The notes beneath the pieces were generated by a model. That model was not told the origin of the DNA, ran no database searches, and saw nothing but the letters and a program-made list of their open reading frames with translations. The translations under genes and the position numbers were made by a program. Positions 1 through 11,999 of a stretch of DNA of 64,000 nt are shown here, piece by piece. This DNA is from Neodiprion pinetum (Eukaryota > Arthropoda > Insecta > Hymenoptera > Diprionidae): assembly GCF_021155775.2 (NCBI RefSeq), contig NC_060233.1, positions 7,814,782 to 7,878,781 on the forward strand. Reading direction: 5' to 3'. How positions within the stretch are numbered: position 1 is the stretch's first letter; every line of letters begins with the position of its first letter.

Positions 1-1453
1 TTTGCTAAATCTTCGACTTTACGCGGTTCTGCAAGTAGCTACGCCGAAAAATATTTTTAATTTTTCGTTGCTGTACGGTCCTTAACTATTCTCACTATAT
101 ATCGTATCTAACTGAAAAATACAGTTCTGGTTATAAAATGAAGACGACTTTTATAGCTGTAACCAAAAAATCCAGCATTGGTTACCGATCTTTTTGACTA
201 TCATTACTGGGACTAAAATTTGATATTGGACATGCGCAACAATGAAATAATGTTAAGCCCTTATTTGATAAAAAAAATATAGTAAACCAAACGAACAGAT
301 CCAATGTCGTCATAACTTTCACGTTACTTGTATTCTTCCCTACCCGAACTTGAACTGGTTTCGAATTCAGTTATTTTTCTCCTCACTTAGCGAAAGAGTA
401 GGTATACCGCTAGAGCTTTTGCTCCTGCAATATTTTCCAGCGATACACGCTTCACTAGAATTTTCTGGAAAGAGTGCGAAATGGACATATTTTCAAAAAT
501 TGTGCTTAAAATCGCAACTACCCGTCGAGAAAATTATACTTTGGTAGTTTGGTGGGCAGGAATATAAGAATGAGATACGCACGGTACAATAACTGTACCT
601 ACAATTTGTAATATTCATTGTTTCGAAAACATTGCGATTTGCATAACGCTGCATGGTAAAACAAGCAGCCGCTCGACTTGATGCTTGTTGCGGCTCTTTA
701 TTCCACCCGTGCGGCAGCATTGCGGACATTATATTCAACACTCGGTATTATACCTATAACAGGTATAATAGGTCTAATTGTGAGCCGTGTATGAAGGTAG
801 ATTCTGACAAAAACGGATGTCAATAGACGCGTTAGAAAAATCTCTTTTTCTCACTAATTTTGTTCCGGACGATTCATTCGCGATGTAAACTAGAGTACAA
901 GAATAATTGATACGAAAATCGATGAAACTTGATGAGCCTAAATTCAGGGATTTTGATATTGAATTCTGTATCGAAAATGTGCGCAATTTGTTCCCACAGT
1001 TTTGAAGACAAGACAAGGGCTCTTTGTGACTCCTTGGTGTTGAAAATGAGGAGGCTGTCGAAAAAGATGGATGGCGAAGGTAGTCTTTGGATGAAAAATG
1101 GATGTGGAAACGCTGCAGGCGGTGTAATATATTGCACAACGATGCAGCGACGTAAGAAAGTCGGCAATACCCTGAATGGCCCGGTTGCAGTGTAGGTATA
1201 TCAGCCATGGGCGCTGCCATGCTGGTAGAATGACTGCATACAAACTGCAACAAACACGGTTGTAAAAATTTTACGTGAAAGTACAAGCCACGAGGTGAAA
1301 TACTCGATTGCCGTTGGCTGACTAGTGACTTGTAGTCTTTTACGCAATGCGAGTGGGTGCAAGGCGACTCCTTCGAAGGTACAAGATTAACGTTTTCATC
1401 TCCCCCCCCCCCCCTTTCACTCCAACGACTTTGTGTTTTAAGCTGCTACATTT
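1..1453. other. non-coding stretch, no gene seen
   Basis: Several overlapping frames of 80-170 codons occur near 774-1286 on both strands, but they overlap one another, lack family resemblance and have no convincing splice context. A 13-C homopolymer lies at 1402-1414. Nothing else is supported. Confidence 0.6.
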
Positions 1454-1881
1454 CACGAAGAAAAAGTTCATTCGTTACAGTAAATAGAAAAATTGAGTAA
1501 AGCAGGTATCGTTAAAAAAACAGTTGCAATATTGTTGGAATTACGAAAAACGAAGTACGCCTGACCATTTTGCGATATTGTCGATCCTTGTTTGGTAATT
1601 GCAACGCAAAATCAGTTTCTGAGGATTGCTCTACTTTTTTAGTTAAACAAGGCTTTAACGTCAATTTATCCTTGCACGAGCATTAAACTTTTGCAACAGT
1701 TGCAAGAAAATATAGCAACGGTGATCGTAGTGAGAAAGAATAGTCACGGATACTAGACTTTCCGGCAACAGCTAGAAAACTAATTTTCATTTTCTACCTG
1801 GAACTATATTTTTCGATTGTGATAAAAAATGAAAATAGTTAAGGATTGAGCGGTAACCGGAAATAAAAATTTCTCTCAGTG
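1454..1881 (+). mobile_element. MITE family A, copy 1 (about 430 bp)
   Basis: A 428-bp unit that recurs at 32558-32988, 36188-36564 and 40949-41376 in the same orientation. The unit begins CACKRAG and ends CTCAGTG, and the two ends are imperfect inverted repeats of about 30 bp (AAATTT and CGGTAAC blocks in both). The interior contains conserved blocks such as AGTTAAACAAGGCTTTAACG and AGACTTTCCGG. No protein-coding capacity is seen. This copy has a diverged 5' end (CACGAAG). No clear target-site duplication could be read, so the superfamily is unknown. Confidence 0.8.
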
Positions 1882-4800
1882 TACTGAAAGATTCCGGTCA
1901 AATGAGGTGAAAGTAACTATTCATTGTGACTATTTAGTTGTCGATACTAAATCTTTCGGTTAAATGCAATGAATGAATACTGTTTGTTTAGTTCACTGGA
2001 TTGTTTCAGCTAACCGAAGTATTGATATGAACTTCTTGTCGTGCACCAATATCAAACTATTGTGTAATGCTTAGTTAAGAGAAGAAGAGAAATTGTTTGT
2101 TTCGTAGCGGGAAATTTAAACCGATGAAATTTCATCAATTTTTCGATGTACCATTGATACGAACGTATCATATCAACACCTGTATTAAATTCGTTAAGAG
2201 GCCATAATAAAGCAATAAACTTATTAATCATTGCATAGAAACCGTGGCGATATTTTTCGGACGGAATTTTCTTATTTTTTTTTTTTCAATTTTTTTATTT
2301 TTTCATTCCACGGAGGAAAGAGAGTGGCATTTTTAATTATAAAAAAGTTTTCAGGAAATTGAACGTATCAATTGGCTCTTCGACGTGGTTTTGTCTCTGG
2401 GGCGGTCAATCGGTATCCCGAATCAATTTCTCTCGCAAATCTTCGATCCCCCGATTGCAAAAACATTTCGATTCCGCAGATGGTCCGATAGACGTCAAGG
2501 CGAAGGGTGGCGAAAATCTTTACCCGCGCACTTTTGTTACGGCAGCGTTGACTCGAGAGGGACTCTGCGTGTCACAATTATGTAACTAGAGGGTGATGCA
2601 TAATGGGCGTATAGGTATATAATATGGAAGGCTGGGTGACGCAAAGTCGGGCTTTCGTCGGTTGGACGTCGTATTTCACCAGCGGCGTTTGTACCGCCAG
2701 GTACAAAGGAGTGCCCGCGAGATAGGTGAGCTGCTGCAGTTACGCAAAATCAGCCAAGTTCGTTGATTAGGAATAGTGGGCAACGTAAGAAGGTTATCGC
2801 GTCAGCATTAAACTCGGCTAGCTGGTTCGTTTGTTGGTCGGATCGGTTTGTTCTGTATACACGTGGACATTTCGTAATGGGCGATCACGTGTACCTCGTC
2901 GACACGTGGTGCAATCGCGTCTTCGTCCTAAGAATGACCAAAAATAATACAATTATTTTTCAAACACGATTAATCATGTATAATCGATTATTTTTCCTCG
3001 CAATTGATTTTTGGTTTTTTTTACTCCCATTAACGAAGCGATACAAAATCAACTTATGCGATTAAAGTGTCGAGTATTATCATTGCCTTACTCACTAGGT
3101 ACCTGTTTCATGTAATTAGTGAAAAATTAATGAATATTTTTACCCGAAATTGACAAAATATTTTTAATCAAACTGTAAATTATCATAAAACTTTTCTGCC
3201 ATCGTCAGGACTACGTGCTGAAATTTACGAAATTTTTCTTTCAAATGTACCGTTTCAAAAAAATAAGAAATATTCGATTAATCGATTAATTTTATTCCGA
3301 TTTAATCGAGTCACTTTCGATTATTTTTTTCTAATCGTTCAATCGATGCATTTTTAGCTTAGTGCCTCGCGCTCTGTCGTAGGAAGATGCAGATTTCGTT
3401 AATTCGATTATGCAGGCCAAATCGCATATTATTTCATTACCAGCTTCGGTCGGAACGAATCCTTTTATTCATTCACGTACAGCACTAAACGTGTGATTTT
3501 ATTTTCACCCCGTGTTGAAAAAAGAATATGGAAAAATTATGGCAAATTGCGTTTAACGATTTCCGATTAAAGACGTGAATGGAATTTGGCCTATTTTTTG
3601 CATACAAATTCACGGCTGTGCAGTATATTTGCATAAAAGAAAAAATGTCAATCCTAGTCGTATATCTAAAAATGAATACGGCATGTGTAAAAATTATAAT
3701 ATACGTGTGTACACAAGGTATCACGCATTGAACTATGTATGCAATAACTGTACGCATATGCGTGTAACTTGTCGCTTGTCAGACTATGTTTTTCGTACGA
3801 AAGAAAGAAAAAAAAAAAAAATATTTATACGTTGATAATTTACGAATATATTTGTAACATCACGGTGCAAATCGGAAAGTGTCACATGTACGGAAGCTTT
3901 AAGTTTCCCTGCGCCGTTTCACCGCAAGCTGTGTAGTGTTAATTGTCCTGGTTAATTTCCGAGTTACACAACGGTCCATAACTATTACCAAACAATAGAT
4001 TATTCCGCGGTGCGGGCTGAGAGGAGGTTGCGCCTTATGCAAGCACGTTACATACATTTGGTTACATTACCAAACTTACGTAATCTAGATTGCAGGAAGA
4101 GAAGGAAAAAATAACGTATGTACCGGTAAAATTTGTTTAAAAATTCCTCGAAGCGATAATATGTTTGAAATTAGTGAGGGAACTGACGAAATTAAGAAGA
4201 AAGAAATGACTCAACGAATAATCAAACGAGTAAATAAGCTAATCGAATTAATTATCTTGACGAGACTGAAACGTCGCGTGTATTATTATCAGTCGTTAAT
4301 TCCGCGGTAACGCAATGAATCACACGGCTGAGTTAGTTTTTCTGACTCGTAGGTATGTACATATTATTTCTGTTTATTACAAGACTTTTTTTTTTTTTTT
4401 TTACCTTTTATGCGAATTACCGCGGAAAAGTAGCGAAGGGAAAATCTGATTACCCGAACGTTGAAGAGAAGGGCGATCGAGATCCCTCTTAGTAAATTGT
4501 ATAAAAATGAGAAAACATGTAAACTCGATAGTGAAAGTGATCGATGGGATGTTAACAGACAATGTGTCAGTCATATAATAGGTGAGAGAGAGAAGGAAAG
4601 TAATGAAGCCGATCGTTTTTGGTGGATTACTCGAGCGTCGAGTGACGAAAAGCGGCGTGCAAGCAGCCGGACGATTATTTCGTTAGAACGAATTGATTTT
4701 GAGGAAAAAACCCGACGGAAAACAAGTTTTATAATCAAATACGACTCGATCTCTGTTGCGTATCTCCTACCGCCAGATGGCGACCTTCGATGCGGCCGGA

Positions 4801-6111
4801 TTAATCGATCTTTGCAGATTTTTCCGATTCCCGTTTATCGCATTCGTTGACGTTACGAAACGACCACGCGTAGATCGTATTTTCTTGCATTGCCAACTCG
4901 GCAGCAGCCTCTGGCACCTTGGCAGGAAAGGGTCACATAAGCAAGCCTACGTCGTAAGAGATCCGTTACACGAGCGTGTAAATATTTCACTTATGCCCGG
5001 CTTACTCCGCGCGTTCTCTGTTTGCAATGCGGTATAATACACCAGCCTTAATTACGTAATCGCGCCGACTACGTTCTTGCGCTTGACGTTTATGTAACAC
5101 GTGTTACGCGCGTTTTCGAACGCCGGCTTGCTTCCGACGAAGCGAAGGTCTCCTCTTACCGACGGTCGGTAATACCGGTTCCGCGCTTTACGACCGACCA
5201 CCGAACAACGAAAAAACAACGCAAAGCAGTTTGTTTCAAATGTGCGAAAACTTTTTCGCACCGTATCAGCGGCCGTTGGGTCTTACGCTGAATTTGGAAT
5301 ATTGTTGGTAACGTCGGAAAGCTGTTTCAATCGTCAGCTAACGCCATCTTAGATCGATCCTAAGGCCTAGCTTTGTTTCGTCGCGTCGACGATTTCCTGA
5401 CTTATCGACGGCAGGTAACCCATCACCCGGTAAATGGAAAGATTAAGATTCATTCTAGCTCCTGCCGCGCGTTGCTGGGAATTATTCCGTAGTTGTGAAG
5501 GGATAGTCGAAATATTTGGTGCGATGTGAAATAAAATCTTGGTTTTTAAATTAGCGAAACTTGGAACTTGTTGGTAAACTTGAAAATTCATGAATTCTAC
5601 AGCGAATTATTTTCGTTCACCTTTATAATACACCATAGCTGCTTACGACGTAGTAAAAAAAATATACCCGCCGCCCAAATCACAACAAGTATAACATTCA
5701 AAGTACCTTAAATATTTTATCCGATTTCCTCATCAATTCACATAGCTGTCTCGTATCTTTGTAAAATTGTACGAAAAACGAAACCTACTTCCTCTACAAA
5801 ATAGCAAACATAAACTAATCAGATCACCAGCTTTCAAAATATATACTGAACTTATCCGTGTATAAGAAACTGATGTTATTCCATCGGAGTATCTAATTTC
5901 TCGTAGATGAATTCTTAAGATGTTTGGCTGATTTCCTGTCGACGGAAATACGCCGTTGCTCGTCAGCGATAAGCGCAAAAATCGTCGCTCAATATCAATC
6001 TCTTGAAATCCCTGTATATGTATACGCGGCACCTGTAATAACTTGTCACGGCGCTACCACGTTTCATTTATTATAAATAATAATAATAATCCTTATACTA
6101 TACTCTGTAGT
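1882..6111. other. non-coding stretch, no gene seen
   Basis: AT-rich DNA with T-runs (about 2271-2287, 4386-4402) and several short unsupported open frames, including a 129-codon frame at 4461-4850 with no recognisable motif. No splice-bounded exon or repeat boundary was identified. Confidence 0.5.
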
Positions 6112-6112
6112 T

Positions 6113-6148
<36 letters not shown>

Positions 6149-6175
6149 GCTTTCTCTTCTCTCCCTCTTCCCATC
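6112..6175. repeat. (CT)n microsatellite
   Basis: Interrupted CT/TC dinucleotide tract, about 60 bp, with TTT and CCC interruptions. Confidence 0.95.
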
Positions 6176-7966
6176 AACTTCCCACCCTTGCCGAATAGAA
6201 TCGATTGTATTGACAAATCGTTGACATGATTGTTGGATTGCACTGCGGTTGACAGAATTTATTATTCGGTTGATTTTCGATGCGTTTTAATTATTATATA
6301 ACCCGATGCGATCGGGGATTACAATTAAACGACTCTGTACGAACGACGGATAATTATAACGAATTTATTTTAACCAGTTGTGTTTGGTGATTTTTTTTCG
6401 GATTCTTGAGTGCTCGTACGTTCGGAAATTTTTTTTCCCGCGGCCAAACGAAAATTAACGAACACGGAGATATACTCTCTGTTTGAAATATAAATTTTTT
6501 CAATTTGTTATCGAAGATCAAATATTTGTCCGATTGGGCTTTGAATTTTCACGCTGTTTGCTTTTTCCTCGCTTTTTTTTTCCACACTTCCCGAATTTGC
6601 TTGAACGCGATTCGCACACGTCAAGTTCTTCTCGCATTTTTATCGTTACTCGGCAAGTTTGGCTAATCGAGCAAGGAACGTTTAACACGTTAGAAGCACG
6701 AGTCAATTTATGCCCCTCGATCCTTTCGCACAAATTAAATTATTATCCACTACTCGGTTTAAATTGAAACGAAAATAACAAAGCATTGACAAATCTGGTC
6801 AAGGATTCTTTTGGGGATAAAATAGGAATTTTTCACATGGTAAACAAATTTCTCAAGCCTAAATTCACAAAGGTAACATAACGCCTTTTCTCTTATTCGT
6901 TTTCTTCAAGTATTATACATCACACCTTGACTCGAGTAATAAGTTGAAATTCGGTTAATTGTTTTCTTTGAAAGTTATAAGTGGTAATCAACGGTTAAAA
7001 ATCACTGAAAAGAATCGCGTCACGTTTTTTCGCGATTTCAAATCTGTCGAATGAAATTTCACCGAAATATGTAAAATATGTCTCTGTAAGGGACGAAGTG
7101 ATTTCGTTCATGCTTCGCCGCGTCTCGAGCCAAATCATATTTCAGATATTAACGCACGCGGTAAAATCGCCAGGGATTGTTCGCCGTTTTATTTTATTTC
7201 AGTCCCACTCATTTTTTCCTTCATCCTCCTCGCCATTTTCTTTATTTTTATTTTCCCCGGGTCCATCGTCGAGAGGACAATCGACTCGGCAGCAGGGTGA
7301 GAATTTTCGGGGGTGGATATTTGCTCGACAAAGCCGAAAAGCCGTTTTCGTCGCTTTTATGGTTGCCCATCTTTACGCCATGTGCTATTTCGATGGGGGC
7401 TTTGTACGGGTATTTTCTTACGGCCCACGAGCCGATCGCACCGGATATCCGGTAGCAGGTGTCAATCTCGCTTTTTCTCCGCAAAGCTTAGCCGTTTACT
7501 ACATTCTTCCGAATCCATGGAACACGCGGTGCCCTTATCTTTTTTCACATAATTTACAGCTCTGGTATTCTCCTCTAATTATCCCGGAGCCGGGTTCGGA
7601 AATTAAAGTGCAAAAGCTAAACAACGCGGATTATTATCATTCATGAATAAAACATACTCACGCCACCCGAACTTCGCGGTGGAATTTAGAACGCAGGGGA
7701 AACCTGCGTAATTATCAAAATGTCATATTTAATATTTATACACGTTACAATGTCCTCGATAAGACTTTTGCAAAGGATAAAGATCACGGACTCATTCCCG
7801 TAAATGTGGTCGGGAAAAATGAAGACGTCGACTGGTGTTCATATTTTTAGACCCACAACATTTGTTCGCTTTTTTATTTCAAGTATCCCGAGGTGACTCA
7901 TTTTTTAATTTTTCGTATCTTTAATCGAAAATTTTACTGCGAGAATGATTTCAGCTGGAATTCGGA
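6176..7966. other. non-coding stretch, no gene seen
   Basis: A 182-codon plus-strand frame (7098-7646) and overlapping frames on both strands are present, but composition is low-complexity in the middle (Ser/Phe/Pro run) and no domain or splice context supports them. Confidence 0.5.
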
Positions 7967-8418
7967 GGGCGGGGTTGAATTGAAAGAAAAGTAAAGTTTC
8001 GATAGACCAAAATTCCGAAAAATAAAGTTTCGACAGAGTAAAATTCCGAATATTAAAATATACTCACACAGCGTAGTTTACTAAACGAGTGGGCGTAAAA
8101 AATCGAAAGAAAAATTAAAAATCAGAATAGTCAGAATTCCGAGCGTAAAGATATAGAAAATCCAAAACAAAGAAAGTTCAAAGTGGTGAAATTTCAACAA
8201 AACAAGATATTCACAGAACTGAAAATCTTCGATCATTCGGAATTTCGATGCTTAAGATCATAAAATTTTCCCATTTCTATTTCACCATCGGAAATTTGAG
8301 CGTCGGGTTTCGAAACTTTGATGTATCGTCAAAGTTTGAGTTCATTGCTTAAATTTTCGCCACAAGGAAATTCGAAATTAGACGCAGTCGGAACTTTTCA
8401 AATTCAGAATTTCAACCC
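7967..8418 (-). mobile_element. snap-back repeat family B, copy 1
   Basis: The left edge (GGCGGGGTTGAA) and right edge (TTCAACCC) are inverted. The interior, read on the minus strand, matches the unit at 57914-58448: both hold TAGTAAACTACRCTGTGTGAG-like and YGTCGAAACTT-like blocks. Each arm is made of repeated AATTCCGAA/AAGTTTCG elements, so the element can fold on itself. It is non-autonomous with no open frame of note. Edges are approximate. Confidence 0.65.
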
Positions 8419-8994
8419 AAATTCGGACATTTGTTTTCTCATAATTTATAATTGACCAGCTATTGATCGTCATTGCGTTATTTATTTCCAAGTAGATAGG
8501 TACGCGTATTTCATGTTCGGGCGGTAAACGCGAAGGAACGTCAAATTGAGAGCGTCCACATGAGCCATAATTTACCAACACCTTCGTTTATGAGCGTTAT
8601 CAACGCAATATGTGATTCGAAAGAATTTCTCCGTCCGATACGTGCGCCGGGTGAAAAAAAGCTCGCTGTTCGTGGTCTGGAAAATTTATTGCAGGGCGCG
8701 GATAACCGAGACGTGTAGCTCTTCGGGTTTTATGAAGATGCAGAGCCTTCGCCAGCTCTGCAGGAATCGCGGTCTCTCAGAAAATCGCGAAGCGAGACCT
8801 GCCGCGAATCATTCGGCTTACCGCTGTCAGCATTTGCGAGTAAATCGTCCGGAAGAACTTACTTCTTATACCGTTTGATATTACTCATGTAAGGCTGTCC
8901 ACTCGTCGCGAAATTCCGACCCAAACGCATCGTTTTTGTAACTATTTTTTTTTTTTTTCTCAAATTTATTTATTTATTTTTTTTTCTTCTATTG
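8419..8994. other. non-coding stretch
   Basis: No supported gene. A long T/A-rich run at about 8943-8985 borders the decayed retroelement that follows on the minus strand. Confidence 0.5.
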
Positions 8995-9561
8995 CTACGA
9001 GAACAGCAACAATTGCCGACGCGGAATTTCGCCCGGACGTAGCATTGATTTAAACATCAATTGATTGGAATAATTTTTTACGACTGACGAATTTTTACTT
9101 TTCGGGAAAGTGGAAAATATTTGACCAGATATGGAGAGAAAAAATAAATCATACAAATTACCGTTCCAAACGAAACCCAAATATTTTCTGCTATACGAGT
9201 GAATTGAAATCATGAAATGTGAATATTGAAGATTTAGCTTCGCCATGAATGAGTTCTGAGGCAAAAGCTTAATTGCTGTACGAATGTCTCGCATTTTGAA
9301 ACGATTAGCAAACACCAACTTATTTAGCTTTTTTAAATTCAAAACAAAGGGATTTGACGCGTAGAATTTACTAACTAAATAATTAGAAATTAATTTACCA
9401 CCGCACGGCAAACAAATCGAAATTACGTCTAACATAACGAACCGATTTACGACTTCGCCATAATCAGATTCCGTAAACTTGTAAAACGACAACGCTTCGT
9501 GCACAAAAGACCGATGAGGTGGTTTTATAAATTTTAATTTACAACCTTTAATTACATCCAA
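8995..9561 (-). pseudogene. decayed retroelement reverse transcriptase fragment
   Basis: A 188-codon minus-strand frame whose middle reads like the fingers/palm region of a retroelement reverse transcriptase of the gypsy/DIRS kind. Visible marks are a V-L-N-L-K-K-L-N block, then FKMRDIRTAIKLL, then NSFMAKL, then SRKYLGFVWNGNLYDL, in the order expected for that region. Where the catalytic aspartate of motif A should lie the frame has N-L-Q-Y-S, and no Y-x-D-D box follows; the reading degenerates after about residue 150. The fragment is therefore dead and incomplete. The neighbouring 9675-9875 frame on the same strand may belong to the same element. Whether it is DIRS-like or gypsy-like cannot be settled from the piece that remains. 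Confidence 0.6.
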
Positions 9562-9674
9562 AATAAATTAATCTGTTGTAATGTCGGATCAAGCAGTGAA
9601 AAAATAATTTTTAACGTCCTGCACTCACCGTTATTATTTTTGTGCCAGGTTTTCTGGAAGCCTCGGTTCTTCGA

Positions 9675-9875
9675 TTAGAATTGACGGTAATTGTTTTTCA
9701 ATTTGTTGCCCGTCCGAGGGTTATATGAATTTCTGACAGGCCGGCTTCGCCAGTTTCCTAATGAAGAAGCTCCCAAGAAAGGCATTTTAGCTGGTGCCAA
9801 GGGCTTCAAAGGCAACTCTATCTCCTCGAGCAATTTTGCGTTTCGCAATTTTTCCGACAAGTCGTCTCCAAACAA
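9675..9875 (-). pseudogene. possible gag/ORF1 tail of the same retroelement
   Basis: A 66-codon minus-strand frame lying just upstream (in minus-strand sense) of the reverse-transcriptase fragment, 113 bp away. It begins F-G-D-D-L, has a Lys/Glu-rich helix, then KPLAPAK and a Gly/Arg/Asn-rich basic tail (FLGASSLGNWRSRP). That layout resembles the C-terminus of a retroelement structural or first-frame protein placed before the polymerase. The call rests on position and composition; a chance frame is possible. Confidence 0.4.
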
Positions 9876-10471
9876 AAATTCCGTTCCGATTTTAATTTTT
9901 GTAAGCTTGTTTTGACTTCTTTATCCAAGCCTTTCGCGCGTTCGTGTTCTGTAAGTGAACCTTAGATAAAAGTTTCGTACAATCTAATTGTTATTTAATT
10001 AACTGATGTCTATCCTTACTATCCGGGTCTTTCTTTACCAGCAACAAAGAAAGCTCTACCCCGTCTTACAGTCGACGCAGCTGAACCGACAATATTTTGA
10101 TCAACGGCGAAAAAATTGTCCCTCTTTATAAAACCGGCATCATTTTTCTCACCGTGTTTTCGTAATCGAATGAATTATGTTTCTATAATAAATTAATAAA
10201 TGTTCGCATTTTTATATTATCACGTTTTCTTCGGTCAGAAATAATTCACGTCTCCATGGGAGTGAATAAGAAGTGACTTGTTTCGCGATCGCGTCTGTGA
10301 AAAAAAAAAAAACAAATAAATAGTAATTGGTTTTCCACTGCAATGAAAAGAAACAAAACAATTTTTGTATGAGCGTAAAGCAGAAATTTACAAAACGATC
10401 TTCTCGGACAGTTTCGTTTTCGTAAAAAAAAATATAATTGCGAATTTATAACCAATTGAATTTCGTATACA

Positions 10472-10502
<31 letters not shown>

Positions 10503-11558
10503 TTATTTATGTATATATATCGTGTGTCTGATGGCAAAAGGTCGTAACCGCCAAAAATGCGATTTTAGTGGGAAATGAGCGTATAACTTTGTTTTTTTAC
10601 CATTCACTCTGAAAATGATCAAAACTTATAACGCAACTGAAACCATGCGTTTGAAAATGTAAAGGTCAAAGGTCGTATATTAAGGAGGTACAACTACCTT
10701 CCATTGATACAAGTATACACCAAAAAACGATGAAAACAGAAGGTCGTAACCGCCAATTTTTTCTTATGCTACAAAGGTTTTAAAGACTACTTAAGATGCA
10801 TAAAAAATTGAAACTAACAAAGTTATAGGACGAGGATGTCGATTTTCTGAACGTTGATTATCCAACCGTCACTTATCGTAATGATAGGAATAACAAAAAA
10901 TGTATATAGATATATCAGTTTACCGAGTATTTAAACTTTCAACGAGAACTAAAATTTTTCTATGTCAAACGAATGGGAAATAGAAATTGTATAAGGTGAC
11001 CTGCTGGACTTGAGCTAAAGAACTCATGTTTTGGGAGGTTTCTTTTTTCTACCACACGCTAATATTTGAGGGTGTAAGAGTGAAAAAAAAAAAAAAACTT
11101 TTCTCTTTGAACCATCCAAATACGTGTATATATATATTTATTTAGACATAATAAGTGTGTGGGTGTTTTCATATAATGTAACCGTAAATTTCAATCTCCT
11201 TAAATTTTCGTTTAATGGAAGAAAGAAGGGAAAAAATTTCTACCTACAAGTTATTTTCATTTTTTTTCCACATACTCGTTACGCGCATATTATCCCTACA
11301 ATTCATGACTTAATTTTTTTTCACCTTAAAACGCATGCCCGGGGTTCGAACGTACCCCAGGCTTTTCTTGATCGCGAAACCGGCCCTATGCCGTTAAACA
11401 GACTTTCTCATGCACGGTTTTCCTCTTTCGTTTTCATAAGGAAGAGAACGATCTACGATAAATCTGATTTAGTTTACATTTGGTTAATGAAAAACCCATT
11501 CTAAGAGTGAAAAGTTGAAAGTTCACGCGGGGTTCGTTCGTACTCCATGGAGTCACGA
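9876..11558. other. non-coding stretch with short direct repeats
   Basis: No supported gene. The motif GGTCGTAACCGCCAA occurs at about 10541 and again at about 10742. The motif GGGGTTCG occurs near 11340 and 11528, close to the transposon edge. A-runs occur near 11083-11096. Confidence 0.5.
10471..10520. repeat. (AT)n microsatellite
   Basis: About 50 bp of TA/AT dinucleotides with TTTATTTATG interruption. Confidence 0.95.
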
Positions 11559-11566
11559 GTCGTAGG
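11559..11566 (+). repeat. target-site duplication, left copy
   Basis: GTCGTAGG, identical to 18182-18189, directly abutting the left terminal inverted repeat. It marks the insertion point of the 6.6-kb transposon. Confidence 0.85.
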
Positions 11567-11583
11567 CGAGGGGTTTATCACTC
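11567..11583 (+). repeat. left terminal inverted repeat, 17 bp
   Basis: CGAGGGGTTTATCACTC. It pairs with the reverse complement of 18165-18181 at 15 of 17 positions, both differences being T/C transitions. Confidence 0.85.
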
Positions 11584-11850
11584 ATGTAATAGTTGGGACA
11601 GCTGCAAATGTAATGTCCATGCAATGGTATGTAATCTCAGTACAATACCATGAAATATTCGTGTAATATCATGCAATAGTAGTGTAACGCCGTGTAATAC
11701 TGTGCGATAGTTATGTAATACCCTGTAATAGTCATGCAATATCATGCAAATACCATGTAATAGTCGTGTAATATTATGTAATGGTGGTTGCAATAGTCAT
11801 GAAATACCATGAAATACCTGTGTAATACAGCATGTAATAGTCATGTAATA
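11584..11850 (+). repeat. left subterminal array of TGYAATA motifs
   Basis: More than twenty degenerate copies of a core like ATGTAATAGTC/ATGCAATACC, mostly 10-11 bp apart and nearly all in the same orientation. Arrays of short motifs just inside the ends are where many transposases bind; that role here is inference. The 71-codon minus-strand frame across the array is simply a translation of this repeat. Confidence 0.85.
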
Positions 11851-11852
11851 CC

Positions 11853-11879
11853 TGCGCGCGCAGTACCAAGCGCATGCGC
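11853..11879. promoter_or_regulatory. paired CpG palindromes (NRF1/Ewg-like), probable transposase promoter
   Basis: TGCGCGCGCA at 11853-11862 and GCGCATGCGC at 11870-11879, eight bases apart, in otherwise AT-rich DNA. The second is the perfect NRF1-type palindrome, recognised in insects by the Ewg protein. It lies about 120 bp before the proposed first coding exon, which suits a promoter. The start site itself was not located. Confidence 0.45.
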
Positions 11880-11999
11880 TTTACAGTGTTTACCGGATTC
11901 GTGACATAACCTTGAAATTCGTATTGGCAACTGTTTGTATAACCTATGGACCGTTATTTCTCGACTTGATTGTGTGAGTCTGCCGGCTACAACACGTGA

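Noticed and set aside
774..1286. 170-codon minus-strand frame and overlapping frames
   Set aside because: Three overlapping frames on both strands compete, with no motif or splice sites that favour any of them.
7098..7646. 182-codon plus-strand frame
   Set aside because: Low-complexity Ser/Phe/Pro segment, no recognisable domain, and overlapping frames in other phases.
11335..11360. GGGGTTCGAACGTACCCC resembling a tRNA T-arm
   Set aside because: The loop is not seven bases and no D-arm, anticodon arm or acceptor stem surrounds it.
11578..11793. 71-codon minus-strand frame with repeated LHxI/LHGI words
   Set aside because: It is a translation of the TGYAATA motif array of the transposon; the periodic peptide follows from the DNA repeat.
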